DNA of 64,000 bases from Trebouxia sp. TZW2008 (Eukaryota > Chlorophyta > Trebouxiophyceae > Trebouxiales > Trebouxiaceae). Below the pieces are notes generated by a model, which ran no database searches, was not told the origin of the DNA, and saw only the letters and a list, made by a program, of their open reading frames with translations. Position numbers and translations under genes: made by a program. This document shows positions 42,055 through 52,512 of this stretch, piece by piece. The DNA lies in NCBI GenBank assembly GCA_002118135.1, contig BDIU01000087.1:41961-105960 (forward strand), read 5' to 3'. Numbering within the stretch: position 1 is the stretch's first letter; every line of letters starts with the position of its first letter.

Positions 42055-45000
42055 TCACTGCAGTCTGGCAGCTGTGGCGGTTGGCCGAGCAAGGCGGTTC
42101 TTGACAAAGGCTGCAGCCTCATCAATGGCCGCCTTCAGACCAGCTGAGCACTTGCTGGCTTGCATGCTGCCAACTCCAGCCTCAAAGGAATGGGTCTGCT
42201 TGCTGCTCACCAAGCCACACGAATGGTCAGGGCCAAAAAAGACCACAAATGTTTGGTTGGCGGGCAAGCTGGTGATGCCCAGCGCCTCCTTCTGCTGTGG
42301 CGTGGGTCTCTGTACCTGTACACCAGTTGTCTTGATGGTTCAGACATGTCCAGTCAGGTATGAAACAAGAAGCTTTCAAGTAAGCACAGGAAACACCTCA
42401 CATCAGCTAAGCGTTCACCTTGAAGCCTTGAATCAATGGTCGACTCTGTGCCAGACTGATGTTCAGCCCAGCAGCGAGCCTAGTATTGCATGCATACAGG
42501 CATGTATTTGCACATCCTAGTGCTTGCATGATGTTGTAGGCAGCTTGCTGCAATGTAGAGCTGGGTGTGTTTTGACGGGACTGTCCATAATTCAGGGAAA
42601 CTTGACAATATCAAATGTTTAGATGGCTGCTGATTCACCTGCGCTCGTACAGGATGGCTTTGGATGAAATGTTGAGACGCAGTTCACTGCTTCTGTACGC
42701 GCCTATTGTTATCATACAACCTCATCAGCAGGCATGTCAATGTTGACGATGATGAGCAGTGCAGAAATAGGCACGTGCTTTGTGTCAAAGGCAAGTATGA
42801 TTGGCTGCATGTGATTGCAGCATATGGCAACAGAAGCTGTGCATACTGGGAAATGTCAAAAAAGAAATTTTCATGACTGTCAAGGCTGTATCTGAAATGC
42901 AAGCCCATCGGTCGCTGCATCACGTTGTTTGTGACAAGATGTTGTCAGATTAGATCAGACTCCTGATCTTCAGGAACATCTGCATTGAGAGCAACAAATA
43001 GCGCAAGTTGCACATGCAACATATGTACCCCTTTTAAGGTGAAACCGCTGCATTCTTCTTCAAAAAAGGTGTGCAGGTCAGTTGCAAACAAGGCTGATAT
43101 TACATGACAGGCGCAACATTGATGCTCAACGTTGTGAGCAATGTAAACATGTGCTACATGCTGACTGCACATGAGTGCAATGATGGCAATGCAGGATGAT
43201 TGGGCATCTGTTGTTGTTGCTTTGTACACTGAGCTGCTTACCCGAGCAGGCCAGTGGGTGTAGCCTGCCATCTTGGCAAACACCACTCCATCAGTCACAG
43301 CCTGCCCATACTGCTCACTCTCCAAGACAGGCTTGGCCGAGGCAGGTGCAGGCTTGCACCCCCTGGCCCTTGCAGCCCTTACCCCTCTGCCAGCTGCAGC
43401 TGTGGCCGCCGCTCTTGAGGCAGTGGTCTTCTTCTTTGGAGGAGCAGCTGGCCTGTCACTAGCACCTGCATCAAGTTCCATTGGGTTTTAAACACGCTCA
43501 TGCAAATCGTAGAAAAACCCAAAATCGTGACGCTCAATCTGTCTAATTCTCCTATTGAAGTTACAAGTTCAGCTTTTGATGCTGCAGCAATTCCTCCTTA
43601 AGAGGGTATCCAATGTGCGACAGCCTTGTTATAAGGAAAATGCAGTTTGGGACCAACTGCTGTGTTCTGACGGCAATGGTTCCCCTGAGTATGGTTATCA
43701 TTGTCACAAGGATAATTTCTTTCATGATCAAAGCGATTGTCAAAAAGACAAACTACTGTAGCACCCAACAGCCAATGCTTTACGCCAGGGCCTCACCAGG
43801 CACAGCTGTGGCGGCAGCCGGGGAGCGCTGCCTCTTGCGCTGAGGGGCTGCTGAGCTGTCATCAGCCACAACTGTGGAAGCAGGCCTGGGGCGCTTTGGC
43901 ATCTGAAGGGCAGCTGGCCTCTCAGCAGCCACAGTTGTGGCAGCCGCCCTTGAGCGTGTGATCTTCCGTTCGGGGACAGCTTGCCCCTCGCTGCCCACAG
44001 CTGGGGCAGCCACCCTTGAGGCGGCGGCCGTCCTCTTCTTGGAGACATTCTTTCTCTTGGGGGCAGCTGGCTTCTCACCACCTCCTGCGACAAAACTAAC
44101 TGTGTCTAGAACCCTGCCCTGCAGATTGCAAAAACACCCTGAGATTGTCACCCTACATTCTTTCTGACTCCCTCATCAAAATTCAAAACACGAGCTTTTG
44201 ATGCTATAGTATCAGAATTGCTCTTCATGAGGACACCCAGTAATTGTCCATTCTTACTGTAAGGACAATGCATCTGGCGACCAATTGCTGCATTTGGATT
44301 GCACTGGTTTTGCTGATTGAAGACAATCTAATGTGAAGACATTGTTCGTTATCAAGTAAAGTCACTGTGTATAGCCAGGGTCTCACCAGGCACAGCTATG
44401 GCAGCAGGTTCAGTGCGCTTCTGCCTCTTCTTCTGAGGCGCAGCTGATGTTCCACCACCATTAGCCACAGCTGTGGCTGCAGCGGCTGCATGGTGATTGG
44501 CTGACTCAGATTCAGGCTCAGCTGTGCGTTTCCTTGAGCGCGTCCTCTCGCACACTGCTTCCACAAACTGCGTCTTGGCTGGTAACTGCTGCTCACAGTC
44601 TACTGCATCAGCTTCCAGCATGACTGCATCAGCCATGGCAGGTGCAGCAGGTGCCTCAGGAGCTGCAGGCGGCTGGGCTGCTTGCTCAGTGTTTGCCACA
44701 GCTGCAGTGCTCACGTCATCATCATTCTTTGTAGTGTCAGCTTGGATTTGTGTTATCGCAGCAGGTGAGATTGGGGATGGGATTGGCTGTGCTGCTTGCT
44801 TACTGCCTTTTCCAGCTGCATCAGCCATGTCAGTGTCAGCTGACACTTGTGACACTGCGTCTGGCTGCGGCACCGGCTCAAAGTCTGGCAAAGCAGGTTC
44901 ACGCATGTCACTGTCAATGTCAGGCTCTGGCGCTGCTGCTGATGCTTGGGGTGATGCATCCTGCTGTGCAAGCTGCTCAGCATCTGTCAAAGCAGTTTTG

Positions 45001-46142
45001 GCCGACATTGCATTGGTCTGGGCAAGGGAGGGTGTCTCTGATTGGGCCTGGGGTGATGCAGCATGCTGCAAGTTGTTTGGTGATGTTGCGAAAGGCTGCA
45101 GCTGAGCTGCTATAGGCTGACCCACAGATACTGTCGCACGCCAAACCACATGAGGTGCAATTTCTTGAGCCATGTTCACTGCTGCTCCCTGTACTTGCAT
45201 TGCTGCAGCAGCTTGAGCCTGGCTGTCTGCCCTTGCTGGCTGCTGCACCTGTGCATCATCTTCAATGTCACTGTCATCTTCATCTGACGCTGCCCCCATG
45301 CTGAAAACATCATCATCACTGTCACCACCCTGAGCAAGCGCACCAGCAGCAATCTGGTCGGCATCAAGGCTGCTGCCACTGTTGATTTGACTGGCCAGTG
45401 AGGACATCTTCATGCGCTGTCCACCCGGTGACTGCAGCGCCTGTTGATCGTCCTTGCTGAACTTGAGTGGGTGCTTGGCGGCCTGTGACTGGTCTGCTGG
45501 CCGCAAGGGGGCACGAGACTGACATTCTGCCCTTGCAGCCTGAGGGTTACCATCAAGCATTCTGAGGAAATCCAAGCCTTCCCACGTGACCATATCGTCT
45601 GTGAAGCTTTCACCAGAACCACCGTCTTGCTGTACAGCGTCACTAAGAGTGTCAGCTGCACATGCCCTATTGGTCTGCCAAGAAGCTAGCAGTGAGGTAA
45701 GGCCTTCATCGCTGAACTCAGAGGAGCTTTGCCCAAAACCACAACTGTACTGTTGGCCACCTACAGTGAGAGCCTATGTTAGCTTTTGCAGGCGTTTAGA
45801 CAAAGATGTTTGCAGGCACAGGCAAAGCTGCATACCTGACGTGCTGCAAACCTGCGTCCCTGCGATAGCGTGCTCCACCTCAGTGAAATACTGCCTCCCA
45901 CCTGGTGTCGGAACAAAGGTCATCTTCTGCAGGCCATAGTGCCCTGCAGGACCTGCAGACAACACCTAATCCCTGAGTACGGGGAAGTAATAGCACTAAA
46001 CTTGTGACGGATGGCGCACCACTAATTCAATACTTGTCGCGTTTGGGGCACGCTTACCATACTTGCCGGACATGCCGGACCTTGTCTCTCGCAGAGCCTG
46101 AGCATAGGGCTCTATCGCATGAAGCGGCAGACCGGGCGTCAT
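42055..46142 (-). CDS. PWWP-domain nuclear protein
   Basis: Six minus-strand exons in phase give 782 residues: 46142-46058, 45952-45836, 45760-44387, 44084-43797, 43465-43242, 42315-42055. Residues 1-70 include GKYGGPAGHYGLQKMTFVPT. A long low-complexity middle is rich in Ala, Gln, Pro and Asp, with acidic tracts (DSDDDVF, DEDDSDIEDD). Basic, NLS- and AT-hook-like patches follow (RTRSRKRT, QKKRQKR, PAAPKRK). The C-terminal PWWP domain starts FAKMAGYTHWPARV, spans an intron and continues FVVFFGPDHSCGLVSS. PWWP domains bind methylated histone tails and DNA, so a chromatin role is likely. Exons 3 end, 4 and 5 share PAAPxRKRxRxxxAAATAVPG modules and similar introns, suggesting internal duplication. 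Confidence 0.85.
42688..42760 (+). mobile_element. LINE 3' end remnant
   Basis: TGCTTCTGTACGCGCCTATTG followed by ATACAACCTCATCAGCAG and a GACGATGATGAG tail matches the remnants at 15604, 16770 and 19911. It lies in the last intron of the PWWP gene. Confidence 0.5.
43490..44400 (-). repeat. Duplicated exon-plus-intron blocks in the PWWP gene
   Basis: Two blocks of about 600 bp align: intron and exon border at 43490-43830 and 44100-44420. Both contain AGCTTTTGATGCT, a TGGTTATC/TCAAG-type middle, GGGxCTCACCAGGCACAGCT at the donor, and the encoded AVPG end. The copies are diverged but both are used as coding exon ends. Confidence 0.7.
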
Positions 46143-46744
46143 GTTGAAGGCAGTCGCAATCACAACAGATGAACAATCAGTCGCGTGAGCTGTATGGATG
46201 TCTGTGCCGCATCGCTTATGCTTGCGGTCTTGACATTGAACTTGACACTGTTCGGATTTAGAATCTGGGCCTGTGTGCGTGTGTGCTAGCCTGCCTGCCT
46301 GCCTGCCTGTATAAGACAGCACCAGAACTGTTTGAGTCACTCAAAGGAGCTCAGACTGGCTGTGCTGATGACAGACAAAATGCAGGGCTGTGTAAACAAA
46401 ACAACTCTCCTGACGCACTTTGGATGCGCCACTTCTTCCAAGAAGTCTTGCTATGCAGTCCAAATAAACGCCATAAGCAGAGGGAGGTTCTGATGATCAA
46501 AACAAATATTTCATGCAGGTCAACAGCTCAAGACTCAAAATCAGCTTCTTCCCAACATGCATCAGCATTGTGAAACTTCAAGCAGACACTGCTGTCAGTT
46601 GCTTTTTGCCACCAAGGTACAATATCTTCAATGAAAGATAAAAGCGAACTTCAGACAAATTGACATAAATCTGCTGCCAAGCAAGGAGGAGTTTGACAAG
46701 CAGCAGCGCCATGCGTGCAGTATGTCCGTCATGAAAAGCTACAA
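46143..46744. other. Spacer upstream of the PWWP gene
   Basis: Contains a short (TGCC)n run at about 46288-46310. No coding sequence recognised. Confidence 0.5.
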
Positions 46745-47056
46745 GCCCTGTATGATCTCTGACTGCAGGTCAGGATCAAGTTGCTGGTAGCCTCTGACTT
46801 CCTCAGCAGCTGGTGCCCTTTCCTGATGAAGTGGATGTAGCGCGTCCTCAGCTGACTTGCTTGGTGGTGATCTGCCACACTCAGTATGCTGCAGCAGTTG
46901 TCCATGTTCAGCATGCCCAACAGAGCCATTTCTACTATGCACACCAGGTGACGCACATCATACATGCATGCCATGACCAACAGCTGAAGCGCTGAGTCCA
47001 TGTCTGCCTGCCGGCCTGCCTCACGCTTGACCTCCCATGTGTAGCAGTACTCCACA
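46745..47056 (-). pseudogene. BTB/BACK-domain fragment with a frameshift
   Basis: On the minus strand one frame reads LFVEYCYTWEV, then MDSALQLLVMACMYDVRHLV, EMALLGMLNMDNCCSILSVA and DHHQASQLRTRYIHFIRKG. This fits the end of a BTB domain and the start of BACK, as in adaptor proteins for CUL3 ubiquitin ligases (pattern: LL..A..Y....L...CE..L...L...N...IL..AD.H....L...C..FI). After FIRK the plausible continuation, GYQQLDPDLQSEIIQGL and stop, is in another frame, so a one-base shift breaks it. No upstream BTB exon was recognised. A decayed copy lies at 47690-47880. Either a dying gene or a sequencing error. Confidence 0.55.
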
Positions 47057-49120
47057 AACAGCAGTGCTGCAGCATGCTGAGCTCGAGTTGAATGGGTAGG
47101 CCAGGCTGTTTTTGCAGGTGCTTTGTGTCCCCATGTGCATCGTAAGTCACTCGCACAGCAACAGCAACAAGGCAGCAGTGGTTGTGGTTTGCACTGTCTG
47201 CCAATGCAACAAACAAAGCAGGGGCTGTTGCTGCATAAGGATGGCAGCTCTACATACGTGAAGCACCTGGCATCAGCAAGTTGTTCTGCACTTCAAGAAG
47301 GAATTCTTCCAAAATATATCAATGCAGTTGTGCAGCAATGTTGACCAGACACCCAAAACACCTGTCTGGTTCTGACCTGTGACAGTCAGCAACAGACAAC
47401 AGGCAGTCTTGTGCACACAACTCGATTGAGCAGTTTGGGTGGGTCAAGCCCAACATAATCCTGTGGTGCAGTTCACATGAGTGTTGTAGGCAGAATTACT
47501 CTCGAAAGCTCTACACACTAAATGCAGATGGCAAAAGCCCAAGCAGACACTGCTGTACATTGACCGAATCTGAGGGCTGTCTGAGGCACAAGATGTTTCG
47601 AAAAGCAATGTGTGCATTGACATGCAGCATGCAATGCTCCTGTTGATACCCAGCCTACCAGTCTTCCTCAATCTATGGTGTCTGACTGCAGGTCAAGGCT
47701 AAGATGCTTGAAGCCATCTGAGCTTTCAGCAAGGAAGTCTGATTTCATGAAAGAAATGCAGCCCATCCTGAGCTGACTCGCCCACTGGTGACCTGCCATA
47801 CTTACAATACTGCGGCAACTGTTCTGTTCAAGTGAAACATACTCGGCTCAGACATACCCCCAGTGCACATGATGATATCAGAGTAGTCTCAATTCTTCAT
47901 ATGCTGCTGTCGCAGCCACTGTACGCTGCTAGCCTGATGCAACAATACATGATAACATCAGAGTAGTCACAAAACTTCACACGCCACTGCAGCAGCCATT
48001 GCACGCTGCTGGCCTGATGCATTGATACCTGCAGATAAAGTTGAATTCTTTAAGCACCTTTGTAGACGGTGTACCAGCTGCAGCAGTTTCTAACATATAT
48101 CCATTGTCTGATAGCCTCTTGATAGATGAATGCCATGGTCATGACAATCATCTGTTCGAACCCTTATATCACATCTTTCATAGCTTTGACGTGCTCTGAT
48201 TGGTGCACATGTACCCATCGCTATGCATTGCAGCCTGTAATGCAAATATGCATGCATCCTTTCTGGCCTGTATCAGCAAACAATTATGTTATTGAGACAA
48301 TAGGTCAAGACCACACACGGCATGTGTCAACAGTTGTGACAGGAAGGCACTGTTGCCAATGATTAACCTGTCCCAACCAAGATTGATTGTGGACTTAAGC
48401 TGACCATTATGATACATTGCAAAAGGCAACGACATGCGTCTGTGGTGGCAGGGTTTTGAGGAAAGTCAGATCAATTGCAAGCCTAGCAGTTCTGCAAATT
48501 GCCGCGGTGTGAAAGCAGACCCTGGACATGCCCTGCCTTCAGCATAAACTTCAGTTCTTTACACTGGCTGCAGACAAGAGCCACTACGAGACCATCGACA
48601 ATGCATGGTACCACACATTGGCCTTGTACAGCCTTTGGGCCTCAACGCATTGGCTGCAACCATGTCAGAGTGCCATTGTTCGCTACTCTTTATTGAGCAG
48701 GGTGCTTATTTGCGCTATTCTGTGGGTAAGGGTCCTGCTGATGCAATGCTGGCCCTCTAGGATGGCTTGCCAGCTGATTTACGCAGCTCTGAGTGCGGAC
48801 TGGTTACGCACAATGATGCTGACTTTCTCTAGCTGGGGGTGTCCTGTCAAGAAAGTAGCAGGGCCATGCGCCATGCTGAAGACGCCGTCTCGGCAATAGG
48901 CAGTCTGTTTGACCTGTATACTGCATGTCTGTTCTGTGTTGCTTGACTCCAATTGGCACTGTCCAAACTTTGGTTTTGAAGATGATGAAGTGCGTGCGTG
49001 CGTGCGTGCGTGCACCTCCAAGTGTTTCGCTCCGAAGCCAAAAGGCCCTGTCCACCTCTCTCTCACGCAACAGGTGCATTTATATCCGGGCAAACACGCT
49101 CAGAACAACAAGAAGCTAAT
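47057..49120. other. Spacer with decayed sequence, upstream of LRR copy 2
   Basis: Besides the decayed BTB copy, I see only diverged short repeats (GATGATATCAGAGTAGTC and its partner at 47868 and 47950) and a (TGCG)n run at 48991-49013. A 123-codon frame at 48528-48899 has no recognised motif. Confidence 0.45.
47690..47880 (-). pseudogene. Decayed copy of the BTB/BACK segment
   Basis: The plus-strand text GACTGCAGGTCAAGGC, CCTGAGCTGACTCGCCCACT and GGTGACCTGCCATACTTACA parallels 46762-46900, including the GACTGCAGGTCA border, but with many changes and stops. Separation is about 930 bp. Confidence 0.65.
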
Positions 49121-50428
49121 ATGGATACAAAGGTAGAGACAATGTGCGATGGCTGGCCATTGTCGGACGAACTGTCTGCCAGAATCTTCAAGATTGTGGC
49201 CGAAGAGTTGTTTCAAAGTGCGGTAGCACAGGCTTGGGAGGGCAGAGTCGGACACGCTAATCCTCTTGCTTGGCGTCTGGATGAGCTGCGTCTGGTGTGC
49301 AAACGGTTCAACAATATAATGGACCGATATACAGAGCCGACAGCACAACTTCTTCTGCCGTTTCACAGTTCTCCACACAGCGTCACAAGCCTTGTCCGCC
49401 ATGTCGACACGCACAAAAGCACGATACAAGCAATTGTGTCCTTCTGCGGTAGCCCAGTCGCAGAAATAGCTCTTGCTGCAGCTATCACGAGCTCGAACGG
49501 TGCTGTGTCATCTCTTGAGTTGGTCGCCTTGTGGAGCGCGTCACCATTCTCGCTTCACATGTTGTCGGCCTTCACAAGTCTGCAGAGTTGCACCCTGAGC
49601 CGTTCTTGGGAGGACAAACACGCTGTGTTGGACCTGAGACCACTGAACGCCCTGCCCAAGTTGCAGGCCTTGATGGTGTCTGACGGATTGTTTCAAGGCC
49701 TGGGTAGTTTGGCACATCTTTCAAGGCTTGATGTCAGCAGAGCAAGTGCTGACTGTGGGGGCCAGTGTTTGTCCTCACACACTCTCAGCTCCTTGACTGT
49801 CTGCGGGGCCGCACGTCTAAGTGGGCTTGGCATTCAGGGAGTTTTTGATTTTAAGAGTTTGCGCTCTTTGGTCTGCCTAGGTTCTCAAGTTGATGCTGCT
49901 ACCCCAGCAAATGTCCTTGATCTCAGCGCGTTTGCAGAAGTACCTCAAACTCTTTCTACTCTGGTTCACTCGACATGCTTGCAGCTGTCACAGCACAATG
50001 CAGCAAGGTGGTTGGGCAATGGACCAGATGGTACAAATTATGGCAGTGGTACAGATTATCTATGGCTATACAGCCTCACAAATTTACAGGACTTGAGGTT
50101 GCACAGACTGTCAAGCAACTGCTTTTTGGACAGCAGATTTAGCGCATTGAGTGCACTTTCAGTACTTTCAATTGAAACTCGCATCGGCTGTGACTCGATT
50201 TTGAAATTACCTGTGTCCTGGAAATCTATGCAATCTTTGCATACACTCGAGCTGTTTGCTAACAGACTTCTATGTGACGAGCGGTTGTTGGAGCTAGAAG
50301 CATTGCGGTCATTGCGCTCAGTCAAGTTTGCCAACTTTGTGCCTATTGATGAATCTTCTTCTCAATTTTGGAAAGAATTGCGCCGCCAAGAGGCTTTGCA
50401 GTTCAAGATAATGTGTGACTGGCGCTAG
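49121..50428 (+). CDS. Intronless F-box-like, leucine-rich-repeat protein, copy 2
   Basis: A single frame of 435 residues from ATG at 49121 (MDTKVETMCDGWPLSDELSA). It shares the layout of the protein at 37764: GWPLSDE-LSA then LVCKRFNNI (F-box-like), SGSP/CGSP-(V/I)xE-ALAA, TLSRxW, LNALPKLQALMVSDG, LGSLAHLSRLDVS and a C-terminal LRSLRSVKFANFVPID. By eye about a third to two fifths of positions agree. An upstream in-frame extension to 48998 exists but lacks an ATG, so 49121 is the start. Both paralogues face the same way, 10 kb apart with unrelated genes between. Confidence 0.82.
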   Translation: MDTKVETMCDGWPLSDELSARIFKIVAEELFQSAVAQAWEGRVGHANPLAWRLDELRLVCKRFNNIMDRYTEPTAQLLLPFHSSPHSVTSLVRHVDTHKSTIQAIVSFCGSPVAEIALAAAITSSNGAVSSLELVALWSASPFSLHMLSAFTSLQSCTLSRSWEDKHAVLDLRPLNALPKLQALMVSDGLFQGLGSLAHLSRLDVSRASADCGGQCLSSHTLSSLTVCGAARLSGLGIQGVFDFKSLRSLVCLGSQVDAATPANVLDLSAFAEVPQTLSTLVHSTCLQLSQHNAARWLGNGPDGTNYGSGTDYLWLYSLTNLQDLRLHRLSSNCFLDSRFSALSALSVLSIETRIGCDSILKLPVSWKSMQSLHTLELFANRLLCDERLLELEALRSLRSVKFANFVPIDESSSQFWKELRRQEALQFKIMCDWR

Positions 50429-51236
50429 ATGTCAAAGGTGTAGCTTGAAAAAGGGTTCTGTGTCGGCCACTCATGCTTCTGTTTTAAGCCCTGCCACCTG
50501 ACATTTTGTAATAGCTTTTCACAGAAAACAGAGTGGTGAACTATCTTTTGGAGACAGAGTTGCTGGCAGCAAGTGCAGCTTTTACGTCAACTTGACTGCC
50601 TAGCACTTGCTGCTATCATAACAACAGAACGGTGTACGACTGTATCGTGTTGATGCATATGCCGCTTCACTCAGGGTTACCAACTAGTGAGATCGGCTGT
50701 GTGACAGCTGCGCCTGCCCGGTGGGATCCCCAATTACATGAGTATTTATTCATGCCAAGGTATTTTTGTATCGGTTCAGCAGTGCATAGATTTAATCTGT
50801 GTAGGTGTTTTGGTTGTGTCACAAATTGTATTGTTGCATGGCAAAGTTGTGAAGCACAGTGTGAGTGAAATATGGTACAACATACATGCAACCAGAGTGA
50901 ACAACGAACAAAAAGGCAGCTGCAGACAATTTACTTGTGGCAGAAACTTTTCTTACAATGGCTAGTGTATATAGCTTCAAGCTTTGCAATACTAAACATG
51001 TGTTGCGATTGCTCAAAAAACTGTGTTTCTCATGGCAAGGCTGTTCAGCAAAGTGTCACTTTAAACATGGTATAACATACTAACAACCAATGCTAGTAAC
51101 GAGCAAAAAGGTAGACAACTGGTAGTGTACACTAATGGACGATACTAGGCGTGGGCCAAGTTCACGTCAGCCAAAACGACGAAGCTCACGACCTTACCTG
51201 GGTGACGCAGCTTCGGAGCACAAGGCTTGCAAAGAA
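50429..51236. other. Spacer downstream of LRR copy 2
   Basis: No gene recognised. AT-rich segments with a diverged direct repeat (GGTACAACATAC.. at 50873 and GGTATAACATAC.. at 51069, each following GTGTGAGTGA/GTGTCACTTT) about 195 bp apart. Confidence 0.5.
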
Positions 51237-51422
51237 NNNNNNNNNNNNNNNNNNNNNNNNNNNNNNNNNNNNNNNNNNNNNNNNNNNNNNNNNNNNNNNN
51301 NNNNNNNNNNNNNNNNNNNNNNNNNNNNNNNNNNNNNNNNNNNNNNNNNNNNNNNNNNNNNNNNNNNNNNNNNNNNNNNNNNNNNNNNNNNNNNNNNNNN
51401 NNNNNNNNNNNNNNNNNNNNNN
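51237..51422. other. Assembly gap (186 N)
   Basis: A run of 186 undetermined bases. Flanks are dissimilar in composition: CG-richer, transposon-like sequence follows. Confidence 0.99.
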
Positions 51423-51737
51423 TGCAATGCAGAGATGCAGAGGTGCACTCATCCAAAAGGACGATAGGCGGCCTTCTTCACGAAAGTACAGCAACACTAG
51501 GCGGCCGAATACACACGTGGGCGTCAGGTCCAGTCGACCCGCACCGAATTGCCCACGTGCGGCAAACTAGCTCATAAAGTATGAAAACAGGCTTGGAATG
51601 TAAAGGGCCCAAATTTAGATTATTCCCGGAAATCGATGTCGAGGTCCTACCGTTGGGGATCCCACCGGCAGGCCAAAAACGTTCATGCCCTAACTGTGAA
51701 CACTCTCACCAGGACCTGTAATCCAGTTAATAAAACA

Positions 51738-51980
51738 TGTTTGGACGCCTCACCTGACGGTGAGGCGTCCCCTAACGCGAGCAGATTCGGGATTCGGGAC
51801 CGGAGCCTGACGTGAGGCGTGACAGGGTTCGCGGGGAACTCAGCTAGTACGGCCCAAGGTGAGGCGTCCAAAGGCGTCCAAACATGTTGGGCCTCACCGT
51901 CAGGTGAGGCGTGCCCTAACGCGAGCAGATTCGGGATTCGGGACCGGAGCCTGACGTGAGGCGTGACAGGGTGAGGTGTC
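51738..51980. repeat. Direct repeat with perfect 12-bp hairpin, transposon-like
   Basis: At 51743-51770, GGACGCCTCACC-TGAC-GGTGAGGCGTCC forms a perfect 12-bp stem with a 4-base loop. The following 65 bp (CCTAACGCGAGCAGATTCGG through GACGTGAGGCGTGACAGGG) recur at about 51912-51972, roughly 140 bp on. An inverted copy of the hairpin arm with flank (GGCGTCCAAACATGTT, against AACATGTTTGGACGCC at 51735) precedes the second repeat. The region is CG-rich unlike its surroundings. It is probably the end of a mobile element adjoining the gap. Confidence 0.75.
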
Positions 51981-52512
51981 CAATGACTTGTAATGCATGG
52001 CTTGAAAGACTCCTAAGCCCTGACCCTCAACTACACGCCAAAGGGTCTTACTTTAAATTGCTCGACACTCAGCAGCAGCTATATTGCGAGCTGAGGCAAT
52101 AGATGCAACACAGAAACAGCTTGCTGAATTTGTAATTATTGCAATTGTATACTGCAGCGTCAGTCACCCTCTTCTCACCATATGGCATGACTGGCATACT
52201 TTATCAAACAAACTTTGCCCTGCATCACATGTGCTGCAGCTTGCCTGTGGTTCCACACAGTCGATACAAATACGCTTATAACATTCCATATGTCATGTCA
52301 GACAACACTGCAAGCTTTTCAGCAAGCACAAGGTGCTCTACGCTATGCTGGCTCAAGCCAATCAGGCCATCAGAAAGCAAAGCCGACCTTGCAGTCAAAG
52401 TCTCTTACTACTGTGATGCAACTCTCTCAGAGTGCACATGACTGCTTGTTTTATGCCTGCTTGATCACTCACATAGATGCTGCTCTGTCTGCCAGAAAAC
52501 ATAGAGGCAGCG
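51981..52512. other. Spacer downstream of KAPA synthase
   Basis: About 530 bp with no recognised gene. It should contain the KAPA synthase 3' UTR on the minus strand. Confidence 0.45.

Noticed and set aside
44497..45105. 202-codon plus-strand frame
   Set aside because: It is antisense to the long low-complexity exon of the PWWP gene, whose exons join in phase and whose product has recognisable domains.
51135..51577. Frames spanning the N run
   Set aside because: Open only because N is not read as stop.
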